From: an uncultured Saprospiraceae bacterium
Lineage (GTDB): Bacteria; Bacteroidota; Bacteroidia; Chitinophagales; Saprospiraceae
Length of the DNA: 64,000 nucleotides
Assembly (NCBI GenBank): GCA_937942435.1
Contig: CALDEM010000001.1
Span: 27,787 to 91,786 of the forward strand
Reading direction: 5' to 3'
The notes under the pieces are model-generated. The model was given only the letters and a program-made list of their open reading frames with translations. It was not told the origin of the DNA and searched no databases. Shown here piece after piece: positions 17,533 to 26,142 of this stretch. A program made the position numbers and the translations under genes. Position 1 is the first letter of the stretch. Every line of letters starts with the position of its first letter.

Positions 17533-18822
17533 TTACCAAGCGACCATGGCATCTTTAAATAATAGCTCCAAGTCGTCTGCATCTGCAGGTCGTGGAGATA
17601 ACTTGGTTACCCTATGTTGAGGTAAAGTGCCAGCAACTAATGCTGGTATATCATCATCCGTATAACCTACTGCAGAAAGGCCATTGGGCACATCCAGCTG
17701 CTGCATGATCTTGATGATCTGATCTGCTAAGAGGGATCCTGCTTCTGCTTTTATATCATTTACGGAAGTGATATCTGCTCCTAAAACCTCAGCTGCCTTA
17801 AGATGTCGCTCAGGACAAGCTACTCCTGTAAATCGAAAAACTGCAGGAGCGTTGAGGATGACTGACATGCCATGCGGTATGATAGGGTGATCGACATTGA
17901 TATCATCAGGTTGATAACTCTTAACCATCCCTGATACCGGGTAAGACATGCCATGACACAGATGTACACCTGCGTTACCGAAGCCCATACCAGCCATACT
18001 CGAAGCAAGGATCATGTTAAATCGTGCTTCATCGTCATCTGGATTTTTGTAAGCTTTGACTATGTTTTGTGCGGTTAACTCTATGGCTTTCAACGACCAG
18101 ATATCACTGATCGGATTATTGCCCTGATAGGCAGGTCTCATGATCGGCCGCTCCGGTCGTGGTCGATCTGTAAATGGAATCGCAGTATATGATTCGACCG
18201 CATGACATAGCACATCGAGTCCTGAAGCAGCAGCAATCACTGGTGGCATAGATCTGGTATTTTCAGGATCAACAAGACCTAATATCGGTTTTAGATATCG
18301 ATGAGCGATACCAGACTTGGCATGGCGCTCGGTAAGATCCATGATGGCTACACCTGTCGTCTCACTACCTGTACCTGCTGTTGTCGGAATCGCTATAAGC
18401 GGCCTTACGGGTCCGGGCACTGGTTTGCCAAGACCTATAGGCGCATTGATATAAGCATAAAAGTCGTCTGGATAAGAAGCATAAAGATTGGCTGCCTTAG
18501 TGGTATCTATGACTGAGCCACCACCGACCGCTATATATCCGTCAAAGTTACCCGCTTGTGCAAATGATATGGCCGCTTGTATCGATAGATCTGTTGGTTC
18601 AACCCTTACTTCATCATATATCTCAAACTCAACCCCTTCTCGCTTCAAAGCTTCAATCACTAATCGCACAGGCTGGAGAGGGCGAAGGTTCTGATCTGTA
18701 AAAACAGCTACCCTTTTGAGGCCCAGATCGACACAATCCATACCGACCTCTTTCGTGACGCCTGCTCCAAATCTTAAATTAGAAGCAGCCATCTGTACTG
18801 CATATTCTTTTTGCATAATCAT
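17533..18822 (-). CDS. Iron-containing alcohol dehydrogenase, hydroxyacid-oxoacid transhydrogenase type
   Basis: A roughly 429-residue group III iron-dependent alcohol dehydrogenase. The sequence resembles the hydroxyacid-oxoacid transhydrogenase branch (mammalian ADHFE1), which oxidises 4-hydroxybutyrate to succinate semialdehyde while reducing 2-oxoglutarate. Evidence is the N-terminal MAASNLRFGAGVTKEVGMD, GYIAVGGGSVIDTTKAANL, PTTAGTGSETTGVA, and the metal-binding GLDVLCHAVESY and HLCHGMSYPVSG. Internal ATGs at 18822 or 18816 fit the family N-terminus better than the upstream ATG at 18879. The neighbours give no pathway context. Confidence 0.83.
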   Translation of the reverse strand: MIMQKEYAVQMAASNLRFGAGVTKEVGMDCVDLGLKRVAVFTDQNLRPLQPVRLVIEALKREGVEFEIYDEVRVEPTDLSIQAAISFAQAGNFDGYIAVGGGSVIDTTKAANLYASYPDDFYAYINAPIGLGKPVPGPVRPLIAIPTTAGTGSETTGVAIMDLTERHAKSGIAHRYLKPILGLVDPENTRSMPPVIAAASGLDVLCHAVESYTAIPFTDRPRPERPIMRPAYQGNNPISDIWSLKAIELTAQNIVKAYKNPDDDEARFNMILASSMAGMGFGNAGVHLCHGMSYPVSGMVKSYQPDDINVDHPIIPHGMSVILNAPAVFRFTGVACPERHLKAAEVLGADITSVNDIKAEAGSLLADQIIKIMQQLDVPNGLSAVGYTDDDIPALVAGTLPQHRVTKLSPRPADADDLELLFKDAMVAW

Positions 18823-18931
18823 ACTGTAGTCGGAGCAAGATAACGAAAGATAGTATAGTCGGTCATGCTTCATCAACAAATAGACTACCCATACTTCTGA
18901 TCATCTATTCACTTAGTATATTGGCAGTCTG

Positions 18932-19771
18932 ATGATCAAAAAACTTCTGCATTTTCTTAATCAACCATACCCTGACGAGGATGACTTGAGGTCTGTAATC
19001 ACTGGGGCACTTTCTGGTGGCCTGATTGTCAGTGTGATTTTAGCACTATTTCAACCATTTGGCCTTCATGAAGCTGGTTCAGATGTCTACTACTATTGCA
19101 TGGTCTTCGGTGTCATCTCTGTTGTTGTGGCTGTCATATTTGACCTACTCTCGGTATATGTACTTGGACTAAGGAGGGACAGTCCTGATTGGACATTGTG
19201 GAAGTGGGTTGTCTCCATAACAGTGATGGTACTACTCATAGCAGCTGCCAACTTTACATATATATCATATGCATTTGTAGGTTCTTTTGATCCTTCACGC
19301 TTTGGCTTCATACTTTACATTACCGCAGCAGTTGGGATTTTTCCTGTTTTTATATTTGGAACCCTGAGAACAATTAAGAGTCTTAAAGCCAATCAGCAGA
19401 TCGCGCAGTCCATAAAACCAAAAACATCTGATGTAGTCAACTCCATGGTGGATCTTCCTATCCTTAAATCAAAGGCAACTTTTAAAATTGATACTCAATC
19501 GATCCTTTACATTGAAGCGATGCAAAACTATGTCAATGTCTTTTTCTCTGATGGCAATCAAGTCAAAAAGGAGGTGATTAGAAATACCCTAACAGCCATA
19601 GAAAAGGCGATCCCAACACCTTCTATCATCAGATGTCATCGTTCATACCTCGTTAATAAAGATAAGATCCGTAAAGTCGAAGGCAATGCCCAAGGGTTGC
19701 AGCTCTACCTCACGGGAAATGACGCCAAGCCCGTACCAGTATCACGAAAGTACATCCCTATCTTTAGATAA
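18932..19771 (+). CDS. Membrane-bound LytTR family transcriptional regulator
   Basis: A 279-residue protein with four predicted transmembrane helices (about 20-140) followed by a C-terminal LytTR DNA-binding domain (about 175-277). LytTR hallmarks are ILYIEAMQNYVNVFF, RCHRSYLVNKDKI and VPVSRKYIPIF. The membrane part contains the FQPFGL motif common to such regulators in Bacteroidota. Regulators of this design lack a receiver domain and may sense membrane or envelope signals directly. It is divergent from the transhydrogenase gene; its targets are unknown. A decayed relative lies at about 60.7-61.2 kb. Confidence 0.88.
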   Translation: MIKKLLHFLNQPYPDEDDLRSVITGALSGGLIVSVILALFQPFGLHEAGSDVYYYCMVFGVISVVVAVIFDLLSVYVLGLRRDSPDWTLWKWVVSITVMVLLIAAANFTYISYAFVGSFDPSRFGFILYITAAVGIFPVFIFGTLRTIKSLKANQQIAQSIKPKTSDVVNSMVDLPILKSKATFKIDTQSILYIEAMQNYVNVFFSDGNQVKKEVIRNTLTAIEKAIPTPSIIRCHRSYLVNKDKIRKVEGNAQGLQLYLTGNDAKPVPVSRKYIPIFR

Positions 19772-19906
19772 TAAGGGTTGTCATTAGTCAACAATGGTTG
19801 TTATCCATCAACTTTTCTTGCCAATCGTCATCAAATCATGATGATGGTCAACTTATCAGATGGCTTACATATTAGGTGGCCTAACTTGAGTCAAAAGCTT
19901 AGCGAT

Positions 19907-20596
19907 ATGGATATGATTTTCAAGGTTGTACTGTTTTTTCACATAGCAGTAGGAACACTCAGTTTGATCACTTTTTGGATTCCTCTATTCACTAAAAAAG
20001 GAGGAAATGCTCACATCAAAGTAGGAAAGATATATATCCTACTCATGTGGATGGTTGTAGTGAGTGCTGCTCTATTATGTGTATTGCGGGCGATCCAAGG
20101 ATATTACTTAGTTGCTTCATTTTTAGGATTCTTAGCGCTCATCACTGCAGAGCCTTTATGGTACGCCATTGTTATCTTAAAACACAAGAAAGACATACCT
20201 GATCAAGTACTTAAAATCAGAAAGATACTCTTGAGTGCGACAGTCATCTTTGGTGCTGCACTTGTTGTCTGGAGTGTGATACTAGAGTTACAAGGTCAAG
20301 CGATACTCTTGTTGATCTTTGGATGTCTGGGTCTGACCAACATCCCATTAGCTCTTAAGTCGTTTGAGAAAGCAAAAGAAACTACTAACTGGTTGATGGA
20401 TCACATAGAAGGTATGATCGCAACTGGCATCGCAGCATATACAGCATTTCTTGCATTTGGCGGGTCACGCTTCTTGAGTCATATCTTTACTGGACCGCTG
20501 ACGGCTATACCATGGATCATACCTACCATAGTAGGTGTGATTACTATAAAAATCATGAAAAAGAAGTATGCTAAACCAGTGGAAGCTACTAGATAA
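19907..20596 (+). CDS. Seven-helix DUF2306-like membrane protein
   Basis: About 229 residues from the ATG at 19907; the frame can be extended upstream to TTG 19778, but those residues look like untranslated leader. Roughly seven hydrophobic helices are present with conserved-looking polar residues in the first loops (FFHIAVGTL, NAHIKVGKIY) and a later DHIEGMI. This fits the DUF2306 group of predicted membrane proteins, whose function is unknown. It follows the LytTR regulator in the same direction and converges on the KAS III gene. A broken DUF2306-like gene is found at 25.6 kb. Confidence 0.65.
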   Translation: MDMIFKVVLFFHIAVGTLSLITFWIPLFTKKGGNAHIKVGKIYILLMWMVVVSAALLCVLRAIQGYYLVASFLGFLALITAEPLWYAIVILKHKKDIPDQVLKIRKILLSATVIFGAALVVWSVILELQGQAILLLIFGCLGLTNIPLALKSFEKAKETTNWLMDHIEGMIATGIAAYTAFLAFGGSRFLSHIFTGPLTAIPWIIPTIVGVITIKIMKKKYAKPVEATR

Positions 20597-20604
20597 AAAA
20601 CGCG

Positions 20605-21726
20605 CTACAGCTTCTTTACGATCAAGCTACCTATAGAGTAGCCAGCACCAAAAGAACAGATCAAACCAAGGTCTCCTGACTCAAAATCTTTGTGGTACTT
20701 GTTAAATGCAATCAATGAACCAGCTGATGCTGTATTGGCAAATTCATCTAATACAATCGGTGCTTCTTCTGCACTTGGTTGTCTATCCAAAAGCAGGCTG
20801 CATATTAGTTTGTTCATATTGATATTGGCTTGGTGTAGCCACCATCTTTTGATATCTGCATTCTTTAAGTCATTAGCCGATAGATGGTCTGCTATATGAG
20901 CGGCTGCCATCGGACATACTTCTTTATAAACGGTTCGGCCATTCTGAGAGAAGTACTGTTCCTTACCAAGTGGATCGCTGTCATTGGCATTGAGCACATA
21001 ACCAAAGTTAGATCTGATGTTGTTAGAGTATTTGGTAAAAGCCTTAGTGCTTAATATCTCAAAAGAGCCAGCCTCCTCACATGTCTCTTTGCCTTCAACA
21101 ATGGTAGCTATTGCAACGTCGCCAAATATGAAGTGACTATCCCGATCCTTATAGTTGACTTGAGGAGACGTTAACTCGGGATTGATCGCCAAGACGCATC
21201 TTGCAGTACCTGACTTAACCATCTCATATGCACGCTGTAGCGCAAATGTCGCCGCCGAGCAAGCCACTAACATATCAAATCCAAACCCTTCTATGCCCAG
21301 AGCTTCTTGCACCTCGATAGCAATAGCAGGATAAGATCTCTGAGTGTATGCACAAGAGACGATAACCGCATCGATATCTCCAGCCTGTTTGCCAGCATCT
21401 GTCATTGCTTTTTTAGCTGCATGGATGGCCATCTCTGCTTGATCTGAAATCTCAGTGTTCTCCCTCACGGGGATATCAGGACGCATGCGCTCAAGATCAA
21501 GCACTCCTTTCTTCTGATAGATGTAGCGGCTCTTGATACCAGATGCCTTCTCGATGAATGCTGCTGAGGAATAAGCCTTTGCCTTCTGCTCTTCGTTGGC
21601 GATGGCAATTGCATGCTCTGCATTGTATATATCGACGTGCTTGTTATAACAATCTACCAACTCTTCATTGGTCAATTTACTTTCTGGTATCCACAAACCT
21701 GTTCCACTGATTACAACTCCCGACAT
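20605..21726 (-). CDS. 3-oxoacyl-ACP synthase III (long KAS III)
   Basis: A 373-residue thiolase-fold condensing enzyme. The KAS III triad is visible as Cys156 (VACSAATF), His298 (LHQANINMN) and Asn331 (NTASAG), with C-terminal GAGYSIGSLIV. It is longer than housekeeping FabH (about 320) because of an insertion near residues 30-60. In overall pattern it resembles the Pseudomonas PA3286-type KAS III, which condenses medium-chain acyl-CoA with malonyl-ACP. That comparison is from memory. It stands alone and is convergent with the DUF2306-like gene, so it may link beta-oxidation to fatty acid synthesis rather than belong to a biosynthetic cluster. Confidence 0.85.
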   Translation of the reverse strand: MSGVVISGTGLWIPESKLTNEELVDCYNKHVDIYNAEHAIAIANEEQKAKAYSSAAFIEKASGIKSRYIYQKKGVLDLERMRPDIPVRENTEISDQAEMAIHAAKKAMTDAGKQAGDIDAVIVSCAYTQRSYPAIAIEVQEALGIEGFGFDMLVACSAATFALQRAYEMVKSGTARCVLAINPELTSPQVNYKDRDSHFIFGDVAIATIVEGKETCEEAGSFEILSTKAFTKYSNNIRSNFGYVLNANDSDPLGKEQYFSQNGRTVYKEVCPMAAAHIADHLSANDLKNADIKRWWLHQANINMNKLICSLLLDRQPSAEEAPIVLDEFANTASAGSLIAFNKYHKDFESGDLGLICSFGAGYSIGSLIVKKL

Positions 21727-21883
21727 GCTATTATAAGTTTTCTTTACGGGCGTAAGATATCCAATGCTTTCTATACTTAGGGTTTAATCTTTATATACAT
21801 CCGATGGATCAACAATCGAGCATTAACATTATGTTACCCATTAGTGTGATAGGCAATTCAATATTTTCATTCAATTTTGCTTC

Positions 21884-23095
21884 ATGAGACTTCACTATAT
21901 CCTAATGCTTGCTATAACTCTTTCAATTATTGGATGTGGTCAAAGTGAAAGTACGGAAGCAGAACAACATGCTGATGCCTTACCTACCCTATCATTTTAT
22001 ATCAACGATAGTGTAACCAACGCTGGAGAAGAAAACGAGAAAGAAGTTATCAATCTGTGGAAGGATTACTTACAATCAAAAATGTTTCAGAGATCAGATG
22101 GACCTCATTGGAGTTATGAGGATGCACCAAAACCAGATCAATTTTTATTTAGAATACAAAGATTCCTAAGCCGACCCAGTGATAAAAAACTACAGTGCAA
22201 TATCATCGGTGTTTATCCAGTCGACCATGATCATTATGCATTGAAGAGCATGTTTTCTATGATCAATGATACAACGCAACAAGTCGAATTAAAAAATATA
22301 GTCACAGTCTATGCTAAGAAAGTCGATGGAGCATATAAACTCGTCAATTCGCTGACTTACAACAAGCTGAAATTAGAAAGTCGAGCAATAGGAGATATCA
22401 TGTATTATATACATCCTAATCACAAATTTGAAAAAGATGATGCGTTGAAGATGGATGCTTACAATAAGAGGATTGCATCAATCTATGATATGGATCCACT
22501 CAAGGTAAAATACTTTGTCTGTAACAACACACGTGATCTATCATATCTCATGGGCATGGACTTTACAGAATACACTTTTAAGCCTGTTCCGACAGGTGGC
22601 ATGGCAGAAACGACCAATAACACTATCCTTGCCGGAAATAACTCATCATATTATCCACACGAACTAGTTCATCTATACACTTATAATCGCTTTGGTTACA
22701 AGGCGCATAGTTGGTTTGATGAAGGCATCGCTGCATACTATGGCGGCAGTAGTGGATTCACTTTAGAATGGCATCTTGATAAGTTGAAATCATTTTTAGC
22801 TGTAGAACCAGATTATGATTTGAGTGATCTAACCGCACTTCAGATAGACATCCCCAATGGAGAATACATGACTGACTTTAGATATGCCATTGGCGGATTG
22901 ATCTGTAAACTGATATTGGAAAAGCATAGCCAAGAAGGCATCTGGGACGCATTGCAATCTGGAACTACTGAAGACGACTACTTCGCATTTATAAATACAA
23001 AGCTTGGTGTTGAGCGAGAAAACTTTAGTGATTTTATAAAAGCCGAAGTAGCAGCCCTGCCCGATCTTAATCCCGATAATATCTTCGTTCGTTAA
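21884..23095 (+). CDS. Lipoprotein with gluzincin-like peptidase motif
   Basis: A 403-residue lipoprotein (signal peptide ending IIGC). The central part contains HELVH (259-263) followed by WFDEG with Glu280, an HExxH plus downstream Glu arrangement as in gluzincin metallopeptidases (peptidase MA-like). The first 230 residues show no family I recognise and may be a substrate-binding or propeptide-like domain. Enzyme activity is inferred from the motif only. It is monocistronic. A ten-pair hairpin overlaps its stop codon. Confidence 0.65.
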   Translation: MRLHYILMLAITLSIIGCGQSESTEAEQHADALPTLSFYINDSVTNAGEENEKEVINLWKDYLQSKMFQRSDGPHWSYEDAPKPDQFLFRIQRFLSRPSDKKLQCNIIGVYPVDHDHYALKSMFSMINDTTQQVELKNIVTVYAKKVDGAYKLVNSLTYNKLKLESRAIGDIMYYIHPNHKFEKDDALKMDAYNKRIASIYDMDPLKVKYFVCNNTRDLSYLMGMDFTEYTFKPVPTGGMAETTNNTILAGNNSSYYPHELVHLYTYNRFGYKAHSWFDEGIAAYYGGSSGFTLEWHLDKLKSFLAVEPDYDLSDLTALQIDIPNGEYMTDFRYAIGGLICKLILEKHSQEGIWDALQSGTTEDDYFAFINTKLGVERENFSDFIKAEVAALPDLNPDNIFVR

Positions 23096-23124
23096 ATGTC
23101 TTGAATTAAGATGACAAGACATTT
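23094..23124 (+). terminator. Perfect 10-bp hairpin overlapping a stop codon
   Basis: AAATGTCTTG (23094-23103) pairs with CAAGACATTT (23115-23124). The left arm includes the end of the TAA stop codon at 23093-23095. A U-tract is poor (ATTTACGGG), so termination would be weak; it may instead stabilise the mRNA end. Confidence 0.5.
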
Positions 23125-23203
23125 ACGGGCTTCCATATGACACTTCAAGCTGATTGGCATCATTTTTATGCCTCTTTAGGTGCTAGTCACTGCTATAACA
23201 ACT

Positions 23204-24583
23204 ATGGAAAGAATATGCTTCATAGCTCTGCTCTTTGCTGTCCAGATCCTGACAGCTCAAGAATTAGTTGATGGCTTCGAAAGCAGCGATCTCTCTGACT
23301 GGGTGTTAGAAGAAGGAAATGCAAATCTTACCACAAACCCTGTAACAGAAGGTCTACAGTCATGCAGAATGTTTGATTCGATCAATGGATTTTGGGCCTA
23401 TTTAATTCATGGCTCCTTCAACGATAACTTTGGCACTTATACTTATGATGCAAGAGCAGATGGAGGCAACTCCGATGCTGACTTTATCTTCCAATATCAA
23501 GATAGAGAAAACTTCTATCTGCTTTCTCATAAGCCCAGTGGCACAGACAATCCAGAATTACTGTTACACAAGGTAGTCAACGGTTCTTTTGAGGAGCTAT
23601 TTGTAGGCCCAGCTATAGCCGGAAGAGCAGCATGGATATCTGTAGAAATAGAAAGAACATGCAGTGGAGACATCAACGTAACTATTAATAATCGATTAGT
23701 CATATCAGTCAATGATACGAGTCTAATGGAAGAAGGAACGATAGGATTGAGAAGTTGGGGACAGTTCTCTTACTTTGATGATATTAGATTTGAGCCAGAC
23801 ATATTGAGCAGCGCGGGTGTAAGACCTGTCATGGCATGTTCTGGTAGTGGCTTTGCATTTGGTTCTAACGTTTTTACAGAGGATGGCATCTACATGGACA
23901 CGCTGACTACAGCTTCCGGATGCGACAGCCTTGTGACGATAGACTTAGAGTTCACCTCAACAATTATTATAGATACGAGTGCTGTACTATGTGACAGCAA
24001 CATGGTCATCATAGGAGAACTTGTATATACAGAGTTGGGCATGTTCTCTGATACGCTTATATCACGTTATGGGTGTGATAGCATCGTTAATGCCAATATA
24101 TCAATCCCCGATCCGGGGTCTTTAGCGCTCGGCGATGATCGGTCACTTTGTCCAGGAGAATCATTGACACTGACACTTTCTAATTTTGCCAGTTATCTAT
24201 GGAGTGATGGGACAACGGATCCGTCAGTAGTCATAACCAGACCTGGCACCTATAGCATAGAGGTTATAGATAGAAACAATTGTATACTTACCGACGAGTT
24301 AGTTGTCACAGAAGGATGCAATCTTGAAGTAGGAGCTGCCAACATCTTCTCCCCTAACGATGATATGATCAACGACACATGGTCGCCCACATTTAATGAA
24401 ATGCCTTCTATTTATCAACTTTCGATTTTTGATCGATATGGCAATCAAGTTTTTACAAGCAATGATCTGACTCAAACTTGGGATGGACAATTAGAAAACA
24501 ATGAGCTTAGTTCAGGTGTCTATATATGGCGAGTAGAGGCAGATGGACAAATGTTTTGGGGAGATGTGACGCTGATTAGATGA
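23204..24583 (+). CDS. T9SS type B sorting (CHU_C) secreted protein
   Basis: About 459 residues from the ATG at 23204 (signal peptide then QELVDGFES). The first 200 residues look like a jelly-roll/concanavalin-like domain (FESSDLSDW to YFDDIRFEP). Then come short repeats with Cys/Asp patterns (TTASGCDSLVTIDLEF, SRYGCDSIVNANISI) and an Ig-like SLCPGESLTLTLS segment. The C-terminus is the gliding-motility/CHU_C type B T9SS signal (NIFSPNDDMINDTW, FDRYGNQVF, YIWRVEADG). It is therefore exported through the outer membrane and probably surface-attached. No catalytic domain was identified. It abuts the convergent DUF502 gene. Confidence 0.85.
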   Translation: MERICFIALLFAVQILTAQELVDGFESSDLSDWVLEEGNANLTTNPVTEGLQSCRMFDSINGFWAYLIHGSFNDNFGTYTYDARADGGNSDADFIFQYQDRENFYLLSHKPSGTDNPELLLHKVVNGSFEELFVGPAIAGRAAWISVEIERTCSGDINVTINNRLVISVNDTSLMEEGTIGLRSWGQFSYFDDIRFEPDILSSAGVRPVMACSGSGFAFGSNVFTEDGIYMDTLTTASGCDSLVTIDLEFTSTIIIDTSAVLCDSNMVIIGELVYTELGMFSDTLISRYGCDSIVNANISIPDPGSLALGDDRSLCPGESLTLTLSNFASYLWSDGTTDPSVVITRPGTYSIEVIDRNNCILTDELVVTEGCNLEVGAANIFSPNDDMINDTWSPTFNEMPSIYQLSIFDRYGNQVFTSNDLTQTWDGQLENNELSSGVYIWRVEADGQMFWGDVTLIR

Positions 24584-25147
24584 CTATTGACTATCAATCA
24601 CTCCTCCAGAAACGATATACTGCATAGCTTCTGCAGGTGACATGTCCAATGGTCTGATCCTACTCGCTGGCACAAAGTAAAGATCTCCAGCGATGCTATA
24701 AGATATAGGCAGATAGACTGAGTATAGCACTTCAGAATCATCATTTGCCTTGAGCAATAAGCTTGACGCATCCTTAGAAGTCACAAATCCAATCTTATAC
24801 ACTTGAGCCTCTGACATCTGTATCATGACGGGTTCTGAAAACTTGTTTTCTTTACCTACAAAGGCCTGCGTGAGATCTTTGAAGGCTTTATAAACAAAAC
24901 CAAGCAGCGGAATTTTTATAAAAACACTTTCTAATTTTGCAAATATGGGTCTACCAACAAATAGAGATGCAAGCAAACCAACAATTGTAAAAATGCTTAC
25001 TACTACTAAAAGTCCAAAACCAGGAAAACGAAACTCAAACAAGGAATCAACTGCTACGACGACTTCATAAACTACATATGCAGATAATCCTATAGGCAAT
25101 AAGATGGCCAGTCCAGTTAGAAAATATCCGAGTAACCGCTTAACCAT
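24584..25147 (-). CDS. DUF502 membrane protein
   Basis: A 187-residue protein with two N-terminal transmembrane helices (about 5-30 and 45-67) and a soluble C-terminal domain. The patterns FVGRPIFAKLESVFIKIPLLGFVYKAFKDL and LYFVPASRI are typical of DUF502. Members occur widely and lack an assigned role. It follows the DoxX-like gene by 14 bases and probably shares its transcript. Its stop codon abuts that of the convergent T9SS protein gene. Confidence 0.85.
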   Translation of the reverse strand: MVKRLLGYFLTGLAILLPIGLSAYVVYEVVVAVDSLFEFRFPGFGLLVVVSIFTIVGLLASLFVGRPIFAKLESVFIKIPLLGFVYKAFKDLTQAFVGKENKFSEPVMIQMSEAQVYKIGFVTSKDASSLLLKANDDSEVLYSVYLPISYSIAGDLYFVPASRIRPLDMSPAEAMQYIVSGGVIDSQ

Positions 25148-25161
25148 ATCAAAAGGTAATC

Positions 25162-25515
25162 TTATCTAAACATCTTATCATCCATGATACGTGATACCAC
25201 AACTGCGATGATTGCTATCACCGATAGACCTAATCCATGACCGGCATCAGAATGTGCTGCCGTTGCCAAGACTGCATCAAAGAAGAAGCCAGCATATGCC
25301 CATTCCTTCAAAACCTTAGACTGACGTGATAAGATGGCTATTATGCCAAGCACCTTAGCGATGGCAAGTGGATATACGAGATATGTAGGGTAGCCGAGCG
25401 ATTCAAAAAAACCGGTGACCATATCGTACTGAGTAAAGTACATACCCGCTGAGAAGGCAAATATGGCACACATGATCAATGTCGAAACCCAGTATAAAAT
25501 CTTAGTAAAATCCAT
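25162..25515 (-). CDS. DoxX-like small membrane protein
   Basis: A 117-residue protein with four predicted transmembrane helices. The arrangement, including FFESLGYPTYLVYPLAIAK and EWAYAGFFFDAVLATAAH, fits the DoxX-like superfamily of small quinone-interacting or redox-associated membrane proteins. The exact role is unknown. It is the first gene of a likely two-gene operon with DUF502. Confidence 0.75.
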   Translation of the reverse strand: MDFTKILYWVSTLIMCAIFAFSAGMYFTQYDMVTGFFESLGYPTYLVYPLAIAKVLGIIAILSRQSKVLKEWAYAGFFFDAVLATAAHSDAGHGLGLSVIAIIAVVVSRIMDDKMFR

Positions 25516-25631
25516 AGTCGATAGTTTTTGCCCAATGTAAGCAGTGTAGCAGACTTTCTTTTGTAAATTTAAGAACTACATGTCAGAACAGACAAATTGA
25601 TCAAAATATGCAGTAGCATTATGAAACGCTT

Positions 25632-26002
25632 ATGTACTATCACCTTTGGACGGTACTGCCTGCCTTCTTCATCGGAACGGCATTGATCTTTATGACCAAG
25701 GGAACAAAGATACATCGTCAAGCTGGCTAGCTATATATGATATTGATGTTTATCACTGGCATCATCACCTTGTTCATGTCAGCGAGAGTGGGTCCGACCT
25801 TGTTTGATCATCTAGGTATATCCACTTGTTTAGCTTCCTTACGTTGTATACAGTCCCAGGTGCATATCTCGATATCAAAAAGGGTAACGTCAAGGGCCAT
25901 CAGCGCAAGATGATGGGATTATATATTGGTGGATTGATAATAGCCGGTGGCTTTACTTTTTTCCCAGGAAGGTATATGTATACTGTTTTCTTCGGTGCTT
26001 AA
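25632..26002 (+). pseudogene. Broken DUF2306-like membrane protein gene
   Basis: From ATG 25632 the frame encodes a family-like N-terminus (MYYHLWTVLPAFFIGTAL) to a TAG at 25728-25730, where Lys (AAG) would fit. It stays readable afterwards (LYMILMFITGIITLFMS) to about 25814. There one base appears to be missing; the next frame reads YIHLFSFLTLYTVPGAYL and GHQRKMMGLYIGGLI, ending GGFTFFPGR and TAA at 26000-26002. One nonsense change and one single-base deletion thus separate it from an intact protein of about 124 residues. The intact protein would be a small four-helix membrane protein. Confidence 0.8.
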
Positions 26003-26142
26003 GAGACCAATGGTAGTAGTGGTATTTTAATTGGATTGATTGGATCAAGGTTTATCCATTATGTGGTTAAAACATGCAGTTTACACACATATTGACGTCG
26101 ATGACCTACCTTCTATAAAGAAAATAGATCCTTATCCTTACA

